Shown here: positions 27,450-33,888 of the stretch, in pieces
Layout: each line of letters begins with the position of its first letter
Numbering within the stretch: position 1 is the first letter of the stretch
NCBI GenBank assembly: GCA_025451955.1
Contig: JANWJJ010000085.1
Span: forward strand, 1-33,888
From: Rudaea sp.
Lineage (GTDB): Bacteria; Pseudomonadota; Gammaproteobacteria; Xanthomonadales; Rhodanobacteraceae
Direction of reading: 5' to 3'
Length of the DNA: 33,888 nt
Translations under genes and position numbers: made by a program
Notes under the pieces: generated by a model
The model's input: the letters and a program-made list of their open reading frames with translations, nothing else
Database searches by the model: none
What the model was told of the DNA's origin: nothing

Positions 27450-29279
27450 TCAATGCGGCGGCTGCCAGATCAGCTCGACATAGCCCGAGCGGCCCGGTGT
27501 GTTGTAGCCGTGGGCCAGTTCGTAATCGCGGTCGAAGGCATTTTCCAGCCGCAGGCCCAGCCGCCAGGCGGCGGTCAGTGCGTAGCTGGCGCGCAAATTG
27601 ACCAGGGTGTAGGCGCCCAGCGTCACCTGGTCGACGTCCTGGCGCTTGCCGCTGTAGACGAATTCGGCCCCGATGCGACCGCGCGCGCCCAGCGCCCGTT
27701 CGAGCACACTGGTGAACTTCTGTTTTGGCCGGCGCAACAGTTGTGCGCCGGAATCCGCGTTGCGCGGATTCTGTAGCGTCAGATTGTCGTCGAGCGACCA
27801 GACGGCAGCGCGCCAGTGGTGCGTCAGCTCGATGCCGTCGATGGCGGCACGATCGATGTTGATGGCTTGAAATAGCGTACCGCCGGAGAAATCGATGAGA
27901 TCGTGCACGCGCGTGGAAAACGCATGCGCCGCGATCTCGTTCGCCGCGTCGAGCGTGATTTCGGCGCCCAATTCGGCTGTGCGCGAGCGTTCGGGATCGA
28001 GCGCCGGATTGCCCGCGTAATAACCGCCGTAACCGGGCGAGTAGAGTTCGTTGAGCGTCGGTGCGCGGAACGCAGTGCCGTAGCTCGCAGTCAGACGCAC
28101 GCCATCGCCAGCCTGCCAGCCGAGCGCGGCGGAACCCGAGAACGCGCCGCCGAACGGATCGCTGTGGTCGTAGCGGCCGGCAATCTCGCTGTCGAGATCG
28201 CTGGCCTGCGTGCGCCAGCCGGCAAAGACGCCACGATTGTTGCGCGCCACATCGTAGGGCGCGCCGAACCCGGAGTCGTCGATGCTGACACCGCGATCGT
28301 GCGCGTAATCGAAGCCACCGACGATATGCTGCGTTGTGGACAATGCGACATCGTTCGTCCACGCAATTTGTTCGCGCGTCGAGGTGTAGGCGCTCTGGAA
28401 CGCTGGCGTGTCGATATCTTCGCGCGAGGTGCCAACGCTCAGTCGATGCTGCCAGGCATCGCTCAGCGCGCCTTCGAGATTGACGCCCACGGCCTGATCG
28501 AGCGTGTGCGAAATACCCTGGCCAGGATCACCGTTGTCGAAGCTTTGCGTGCCTTCGCTGCGAAACAGGCTGGCCGACAGGGTTTGCGCGGCGAGCCGGT
28601 AATCGCCCTGGGCGACGACGTTGTGATTCTGGAAGCCGTTGTCGTCGGGATTGTAGACGTAAGGGCCGGCGGCGGGATTGGTCGCGGAAAATCCGCCGAC
28701 GTGGCGTGCGCCGACCTGCACGCTAAAGCCGCCGTCAGCGGACTGCGCACCGATGCCCGCGCTGCCATCGGCACTGCGGTAGCTGCCATAACTGGCGGCG
28801 ATATGCGGCGCGTCGAGTTTGCGCGTGAAGATCTGGATCACGCCGCCGATCGCATCCGAACCCCAGTAGCTGGCGCGCGGCCCACGCACGATCTCGATGC
28901 GCTCGATTGCATCCAGCGGCAGGTTCTCGAACGCGAACGCGCCGGTGTTGGCCGAGGCCACGCGCACACCGTCGATCAGCACCAGCACGTGATTGGAATT
29001 GGTACCGCGCAGAAACACGTTGGTTTGTTCGCCGGCACCGCCGGTTCGCGCCACGTCGACGCCGGCTTGCAGGCGCAGCAAGTCGAGCAAGTCCGGCGCC
29101 GCGCTGGCATCGATGTCGGCGCGCGTGATCACGCTGACATCGGCGAGACTGGCATCGACGGTTTCGCTCACGCGCGAGGCGGTGACTTCAACAGTCGGCT
29201 GTTCGGTGACGTCTTGCGCCAGCGCGTTGACGGCAAAGGTGGTGCCGAGAAAAAAAGATAAAAAGGATTTTTGCAGCAT
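27450..29279 (-). CDS. btuB: TonB-dependent vitamin B12 receptor BtuB
   Basis: VEVTASRVSETVDASLADVSVITRADID plug, GTNSNHVLVLIDGVRV, barrel ending GYNTPGRSGYVELIWQPPH; preceded by cobalamin riboswitch. Confidence 0.93.
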   Translation of the reverse strand: MLQKSFLSFFLGTTFAVNALAQDVTEQPTVEVTASRVSETVDASLADVSVITRADIDASAAPDLLDLLRLQAGVDVARTGGAGEQTNVFLRGTNSNHVLVLIDGVRVASANTGAFAFENLPLDAIERIEIVRGPRASYWGSDAIGGVIQIFTRKLDAPHIAASYGSYRSADGSAGIGAQSADGGFSVQVGARHVGGFSATNPAAGPYVYNPDDNGFQNHNVVAQGDYRLAAQTLSASLFRSEGTQSFDNGDPGQGISHTLDQAVGVNLEGALSDAWQHRLSVGTSREDIDTPAFQSAYTSTREQIAWTNDVALSTTQHIVGGFDYAHDRGVSIDDSGFGAPYDVARNNRGVFAGWRTQASDLDSEIAGRYDHSDPFGGAFSGSAALGWQAGDGVRLTASYGTAFRAPTLNELYSPGYGGYYAGNPALDPERSRTAELGAEITLDAANEIAAHAFSTRVHDLIDFSGGTLFQAINIDRAAIDGIELTHHWRAAVWSLDDNLTLQNPRNADSGAQLLRRPKQKFTSVLERALGARGRIGAEFVYSGKRQDVDQVTLGAYTLVNLRASYALTAAWRLGLRLENAFDRDYELAHGYNTPGRSGYVELIWQPPH

Positions 29280-29446
29280 TGTGTACTCCGTACGCTCACC
29301 CGCGATTGATGGCAAGACGTGCGGAAGACGGAAGGGTGCCGGCGGACGGTTGCACGGCGGCCCGACCGTTGCCCGCCGCAACGCCTTGAGCTTGAGTGAC
29401 CGCAATAACTGCGGGCCACATGCCACAGGCCGGTCTCCGGGCTTGC

Positions 29447-29483
29447 AAGTTGAGAAGTGCGATCATGGAAGATCGCAAAATAC
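29447..29483. repeat. Hairpin repeat, short copy, inside the riboswitch
   Basis: AAGTTGAGAAGTGCGATCATGGAAGATCGCAAAATAC; hairpin GCGATC-atggaa-GATCGC (29459-29476). Confidence 0.85.
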
Positions 29484-29576
29484 CTCTCGTCGATCCGATC
29501 GCCTTCCCACGTCTGAACGCAGTGGCGTGATGACCGGATGGAACTTGCTTACCGTTGCGGGGGCAGCGCTGGAATA

Positions 29577-29645
29577 AAGTTGAGAAGTGCGGTCATGGAC
29601 GACCGTTTCTTGATTTTCGCGATCATGGATTGATCGCAAAAATAC
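29577..29645. repeat. Hairpin repeat, long (two-hairpin) copy, inside riboswitch P5 loop
   Basis: AAGTTGAGAAGTGCGGTCATGGACGACCGTTTCTTGATTTTCGCGATCATGGATTGATCGCAAAAATAC; same ends as the short copy plus one extra hairpin unit. Confidence 0.85.
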
Positions 29646-29748
29646 GCAACTTGCACCAGCTTCCCGTTTCACCTGCGATGAGCGATCACCGCGGGCACCT
29701 GCGACGCGGCGCAGTGTAGGGGCGCAACGATGCCTGCGCAACCTTGCG

Positions 29749-29779
29749 CGTCATTCCGGCAGTCCCTGCCGGAATGACG
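29749..29779. repeat. REP-like palindrome / possible terminator of the hemW-CPXCG operon
   Basis: CGTCATTCCGGCAG-tcc-CTGCCGGAATGACG perfect 14-bp stem, 8 nt downstream of the CPXCG gene. Confidence 0.85.
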
Positions 29780-29786
29780 GAAATCT

Positions 29787-29990
29787 TCAGTCGTTATCCG
29801 TTGCCGTTGCGACATCGAGTAATTCACCGTCCACGCCAACGCGTAGCGCGATTTCGATCGGTCGGCAGCACACCGGGCAGTCTTCGACATAGCGTTGCGA
29901 TCCGGCGGATGGATCGACCACGGTGTCATAGCTTTCGCCGCAGTAGGGGCAATGGATCGCCACGGTTTCGAGGTTGCCCGACATGGTCAT
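29787..29990 (-). CDS. CPXCG motif-containing cysteine-rich protein
   Basis: 67 aa: ETVAIHCPYCGESYDTVVDPSAGSQRYVEDCPVCCRPIEI. Confidence 0.92.
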   Translation of the reverse strand: MTMSGNLETVAIHCPYCGESYDTVVDPSAGSQRYVEDCPVCCRPIEIALRVGVDGELLDVATATDND

Positions 29991-31141
29991 CCCGGCAGAA
30001 ACGATCCGATCACGTCGTTGAGAAAACGCTGGCCGAACTCGGTCGCACGTATATTGCCGTCGGCGATTTCCAGCCAGCCGCGTGCGATGGCGGCGTCGAG
30101 CTTCGGTTGAATTGCGTCGAGGTCAAGACCGGTGCGTGCGGCAAAATCCACAATGGGAAATCCGGTGTTCAGGCGCAGCGCATTGAGCATGAATTCCGAA
30201 GGCAGACGTTCGGCGGCGATTGCATCATTGCCGCCGATTCTGCGTGGCGTACCGGCATGTTCGAGAAAACCGCGCGGCGTGCGCACTTTCCAGCGGCGGC
30301 GAATCGTGCCGGTTTCGGCATCGGTCAATTTTGCGTGCGCGCCCGCGCCGATACCCAGGTAATCGCCGAAGTGCCAATAATTGAGATTGTGTCGGCATTC
30401 GTCGCCGACACGCGCGTAGGCCGATACTTCATACTGTACCAGGCCGGCCAGTGCGAGTCGCGCCTGACAGGCTTCCTGCATGTCCCAGGCGCTGTCGTCG
30501 TCCGGCAGCGGCGGCGGGTTGGCGGCGAATGGCGTGTTCGGTTCCAGGGTAAGTTGATAATGCGACAAATGCGGCGTTTGCAACGTTATCGCTTTTTCCA
30601 CATCGGCGAGCGCAGCGTCCAGCGTTTGCTGCGGCAGCGCATACATCAAGTCCAGATTCAGATTCTCGATGTCGGCGTCCTGTGCCGATTTCACGGCGCG
30701 CTCGGCTTGCGCCGCGTCGTGGATGCGGCCGATGCGCTTGAGCGCGTCGTCGTCGAAACTCTGCACGCCGAAACTGATGCGGTTGACGCCGGCACGCCGG
30801 TATTCCGCGAACGGGCCGTGCTCGACCGTACCGGGATTGGTTTCCAGCGTGATCTCGATGTCGTGTGCGAACGCCAATCGTGACGCGACGCCATCGAGAA
30901 TGCGCGCGATATTGTTGGGCGCAAACAGGCTCGGCGTGCCGCCGCCGAAAAAAATACTTTGCAGCGCGCGACCCTGTGCCAGCGGCAAATCCTGATCAAG
31001 GTCCGCGAGCAACGCATCCACGTACTCGCGTTGCGGCAACGCCTGCGGCGCGTTATGCGAATTGAAATCGCAATACGGGCACTTGCGCACGCACCACGGG
31101 ATGTGGATGTAGAGCGATAGCGGGATCGCCAGCACGCTCAT
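29987..31141 (-). CDS. hemW: Radical SAM heme chaperone HemW
   Basis: LSLYIHIPWCVRKCPYCDFNSH radical SAM CxxxCxxC; QSIFFGGGTPSLF. Confidence 0.95.
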   Translation of the reverse strand: MSVLAIPLSLYIHIPWCVRKCPYCDFNSHNAPQALPQREYVDALLADLDQDLPLAQGRALQSIFFGGGTPSLFAPNNIARILDGVASRLAFAHDIEITLETNPGTVEHGPFAEYRRAGVNRISFGVQSFDDDALKRIGRIHDAAQAERAVKSAQDADIENLNLDLMYALPQQTLDAALADVEKAITLQTPHLSHYQLTLEPNTPFAANPPPLPDDDSAWDMQEACQARLALAGLVQYEVSAYARVGDECRHNLNYWHFGDYLGIGAGAHAKLTDAETGTIRRRWKVRTPRGFLEHAGTPRRIGGNDAIAAERLPSEFMLNALRLNTGFPIVDFAARTGLDLDAIQPKLDAAIARGWLEIADGNIRATEFGQRFLNDVIGSFLPG

Positions 31142-31731
31142 ATGGTTTGCAGCAGCTCGCGCAATTTCGTCAGTGCCAGCCCACGATGACTGATGCGATT
31201 TTTCACCGCAGGATCGAGTTCGCCAGCGCTCGCGTTCAATGCCGGATCGAAAAACACCGGGTCGTAGCCGAAGCCGCGGTTGCCGCGCGGCGCGTGCAGG
31301 ATCGTTCCGTGCCAGCGACCTTCGGCGATCAGCGGTGCGGGATCGTCCGCCGAGCGCAACAACACGATGACGCAATAAAAATGTGCGTTGCGTTGACTTT
31401 CCGGCACGTCGCGCAAGGCGTCGAGCAACTTGGCGATATTCGCCGCGGCGTTGCCGTGACGGCCGGAGTAACGCGCGGAAATCAAGCCCGGCGCACCGCT
31501 GAGAGCATCGACGCACAATCCGGAATCGTCGCCGAGCGCGGGCAGGCCCGATGCGTGCGAAGCATGCCGCGCCTTGAGCAGCGCATTTTCCACAAAGGTA
31601 CTCGCGGTTTCGTCGGCGTCGGCGATGCCGAGTTCGCCTTGCGCGACCAGTTCGATGCCCGAGCCGGTCAGCAGTTCGCGGATTTCGGTGAGCTTGCCGG
31701 CGTTGCCGCTGGCGAGAACGATCTTACGCAC
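31138..31731 (-). CDS. rdgB: Non-canonical purine NTP pyrophosphatase RdgB/HAM1
   Basis: [19 protein letters not shown]...[25 protein letters not shown]...[12 protein letters not shown] start at 31731 proposed. Confidence 0.95.
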   Translation of the reverse strand: MRKIVLASGNAGKLTEIRELLTGSGIELVAQGELGIADADETASTFVENALLKARHASHASGLPALGDDSGLCVDALSGAPGLISARYSGRHGNAAANIAKLLDALRDVPESQRNAHFYCVIVLLRSADDPAPLIAEGRWHGTILHAPRGNRGFGYDPVFFDPALNASAGELDPAVKNRISHRGLALTKLRELLQTI

Positions 31732-32455
31732 CTGACAGCGCCTCGCGCTGCAAGGCAAAAAGTTCACTTATCCCTTTTTGCGCAAGTTGCAGCAGCGCAT
31801 CGAGTTCCTCGCGGCGAAACGCGTGACCTTCGGCGGTGCCCTGCAATTCGATAAAACCGCCACCGTCGTTCATCACCACGTTCATGTCGGTATCGCAGTT
31901 CGAATCTTCGGCGTAATCCAGATCGAGTACGGGTTCGCCGCGGAACACGCCGACGGAAACGGCGCCGATCGCGCCGATCACCGGATTTTTTTTCAGCGCA
32001 TTGCGCGCTTGCAGATTGCGCACGGCGTCGATGAGAGCGACATAGGCGCCGGTGATCGCGGCGGTGCGGGTGCCGCCATCGGCCTGCAACACGTCACAAT
32101 CCAGCGTAATCGTGCGCTCACCGAGCGCGGCGCGATCGACGCAGGCACGCAGGGAGCGTCCGATCAAACGCTGGATTTCCATCGTGCGTCCGCCCTGGCC
32201 GCCGCGCGCGGCTTCGCGTTGGGTGCGCTGGCTGGTGGCGCGCGGCAGCATCCCGTATTCGGCGGTGATCCAGCCTTCGCCCTTGCCACGCAGGAAGGGC
32301 GGGACTTTTTCCTCGACGCTGGCAGTGCACAGCACGCGCGTATCGCCGAACGCGATCAACACCGAGCCTTCGGCGTGGCGGGTGTAGTGGCGTTCGATAC
32401 TGACGTTGCGCAGTTGATCGGGCGCACGGCCGGAAGGTCGGAGGAGGGTTGCCAT
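31724..32455 (-). CDS. rph: Ribonuclease PH
   Basis: [81 protein letters not shown]. Confidence 0.97.
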   Translation of the reverse strand: MATLLRPSGRAPDQLRNVSIERHYTRHAEGSVLIAFGDTRVLCTASVEEKVPPFLRGKGEGWITAEYGMLPRATSQRTQREAARGGQGGRTMEIQRLIGRSLRACVDRAALGERTITLDCDVLQADGGTRTAAITGAYVALIDAVRNLQARNALKKNPVIGAIGAVSVGVFRGEPVLDLDYAEDSNCDTDMNVVMNDGGGFIELQGTAEGHAFRREELDALLQLAQKGISELFALQREALSGA

Positions 32456-32526
32456 CGCGGATATTTCACAAAAGTGCGGGCGCGGAGTTTACCATTGCCG
32501 TCCATTACGAACCGGGACCCACGCGC

Positions 32527-33390
32527 ATGATCCGCAGCATGACTGCTTTTGCCGTCGCCGAGGCCGACACGCGCTGGGGCGCATTGAGTTTCGAATTGCG
32601 TTCGGTCAACCACCGTTATCTGGAACTAAATCCGCGCCTGCCCGAGGAATTGCGCGCGATCGAACCGGCGCTGCGCGAACGCGTCGCGGCCAAGCTCACG
32701 CGCGGCAAGGTCGATGTCAATCTGCGTTTCCGGCCGGTCGATGCCGCCGCCGCCGACATCCAGCTCAACGACGCCGTGCTCGACAAACTCGAACGCACCG
32801 CGGGCGTACTCGGTGAACGTTTTCCGAAACTCGGCACCGATTTCACCCGTCTGCTCGAATGGCCCGGTGTGCTGCTGCGCGAGGAAGTCGATCAGGAAGG
32901 TCTGCGCCATGCCGCGCTCGACCTGCTCGATCGCGCACTCGCCGACATGCTCGCCACGCGCCAGCGCGAAGGCGAACGCCTCGGCGTGTTTCTGCGCGAA
33001 CGTCTGGATGCGGTCGCGCGCATCGTTGCCCAGGTGCGCGAGTGGCTACCCGACATTCGCGCGACGCTGCGCGCCAAGCTCGAAACGCGCCTTGCGGAAA
33101 TCAAGCAAAGCGCCGAACCGGGCCGTCTGGAAACGGAACTGGTGCTGCAACTGTCGCGCATGGATGTCGACGAGGAACTCGACCGCCTCGCCGCCCATGT
33201 TGCCGAAGCCCAGCGTGTGCTTTCATTGCCCGATGCCGTCGGCCGCCGGCTGGATTTTCTAATGCAGGAATTCAACCGCGAGGCGAATACGCTCGGTTCC
33301 AAGTCGGTCGATCAGCGCACCACGCAGGCGGCCGTGGAATTGAAGGTGCTGATCGAGCAGGTTCGCGAGCAGGTACAGAATATCGAATGA
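32527..33390 (+). CDS. yicC: YicC family endoribonuclease-like protein
   Basis: MIRSMTAFA...LSFELRSVNHRYLELNPRLPEELRAIEPALRERV; C-terminal GRRLDFLMQEFNREANTLGSKS. Confidence 0.95.
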   Translation: MIRSMTAFAVAEADTRWGALSFELRSVNHRYLELNPRLPEELRAIEPALRERVAAKLTRGKVDVNLRFRPVDAAAADIQLNDAVLDKLERTAGVLGERFPKLGTDFTRLLEWPGVLLREEVDQEGLRHAALDLLDRALADMLATRQREGERLGVFLRERLDAVARIVAQVREWLPDIRATLRAKLETRLAEIKQSAEPGRLETELVLQLSRMDVDEELDRLAAHVAEAQRVLSLPDAVGRRLDFLMQEFNREANTLGSKSVDQRTTQAAVELKVLIEQVREQVQNIE

Positions 33391-33404
33391 CGGCGCTTTG
33401 ATGC

Positions 33405-33430
33405 TATAGTGACGTGACGTCATAACGTCA
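33405..33430 (+). promoter_or_regulatory. Promoter/operator of the RelBE-like module
   Basis: TATAGT -10-like (33405-33410) followed by TGACGT-cata-ACGTCA inverted repeat (33415-33430) before the antitoxin ATG. Confidence 0.5.
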
Positions 33431-33439
33431 AGGTGATTC

Positions 33440-33673
33440 ATGCAACCTGAAACGACCCGCGCGACTATTTATCTGGACAAGAACCTGCACAAGGCTTTGC
33501 GGCTCAAGGCTGCCGATACACATTGCTCGATTTCCGAGATCGTCACGAATGCCGTGCGCGAATCCCTGCGTGAGGATGAGGAAGACCTTGCCATCGTCGC
33601 CGAACGCGCCAACGACAAGCGGCTGAGCTACGCCGAGTTCATCGCCAAGCTCAAAGCCGATGGCACGATATGA
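33440..33673 (+). CDS. RHH/CopG-type antitoxin of a RelBE-like module
   Basis: TTRATIYLDKNLHKALRLKAADTHCSISEIVTNAVRESLRED; 3' end overlaps a RelE-like start. Confidence 0.85.
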   Translation: MQPETTRATIYLDKNLHKALRLKAADTHCSISEIVTNAVRESLREDEEDLAIVAERANDKRLSYAEFIAKLKADGTI

Positions 33674-33888
33674 GCTGAAATTCGCAGCACGTGCCGTGAA
33701 GGATTTGCGCGGTGTACCGAAAGCGACGGTTCGTCGCATCATGCAACGCATCGTTGGCCTGCAGGACGATCCGCGACCGCCTGGTGCGATCAAGCTTGCT
33801 GGACGAGAGACGTTCCGGGTGCGTCAAGGCAATTACCGAATCTTGTACGACATTTTTGACGCCGTGCTCGTCGTCGAGGTCATCCAGA
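33660..33888 (+). CDS. RelE/ParE family toxin, truncated by the window end
   Basis: Manual translation: MARYELKFAARAVKDLRGVPKATVRRIMQRIVGLQDDPRPPGAIKLAGRETFRVRQGNYRILYDIFDAVLVVEVIQ... Confidence 0.88.
   Translation, partial: MARYELKFAARAVKDLRGVPKATVRRIMQRIVGLQDDPRPPGAIKLAGRETFRVRQGNYRILYDIFDAVLVVEVIQ

Larger units (their letters stand above)
29421..29705 (-). promoter_or_regulatory. Cobalamin (B12) riboswitch upstream of btuB, with insertions
   Basis: Minus strand: AGGTGCCCGCGG...GGTGAAACGGGAAGCTGGTGCAA [insert] TCCAGCGCTGCCCCCGCAACGGTAAGC...CACGCCACTG..CGTGGGAAGGCG...GCAAGCCCGGAGACCGGCCTGTGGC. Confidence 0.92.

Noticed and set aside
27903-29261. 452-aa plus-strand ORF
   Set aside because: Antisense shadow of btuB, no recognisable domain.
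1-33888. CRISPR arrays, tRNA genes, phage or transposase genes
   Set aside because: No regularly spaced repeats, cloverleaf-like blocks or recombinase/transposase ORFs seen by eye.

Overview
GC-rich chromosomal window, probably from a Xanthomonadales/Rhodanobacteraceae-type gammaproteobacterium (inferred from synteny and protein types). It opens with a 5S rRNA and terminator at the end of an rRNA operon. Most of the rest is housekeeping: rpiA, an EVE protein, 5-FCL, 6S RNA, zapA, a zapB-like gene, a 1540-aa periplasmic-propeller/PAS/GGDEF/EAL protein, UPF0149, pepP, a two-domain AcvB/VirJ protein, mprF with a second VirJ-like gene, cydP-cydA-cydB-cydX, pepQ, PilZ, DUF1631, btuB with a cobalamin riboswitch, CPXCG, hemW, rdgB, rph and yicC. 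Accessory material lies mainly at about 12.6-15.6 kb: a HigBA-type TA module with an in-frame stop in the toxin, an XRE regulator, a GYF_2-LprI-Ig-like gene with two amber codons and a frameshift, and VapBC. A RelBE-like pair sits at the right edge. The most unusual signals are (1) a btuB cobalamin riboswitch whose aptamer seems to carry two related hairpin-repeat insertions, one of them ~75 nt in the normally short P5 loop; (2) the multiply broken GYF_2-LprI gene; and (3) a ~400-bp MITE-like inverted-repeat element plus a hairpin array between cydA and cydB. I see no clearly complete, previously undescribed multi-gene system. All calls come from reading the sequence; no database search was run.
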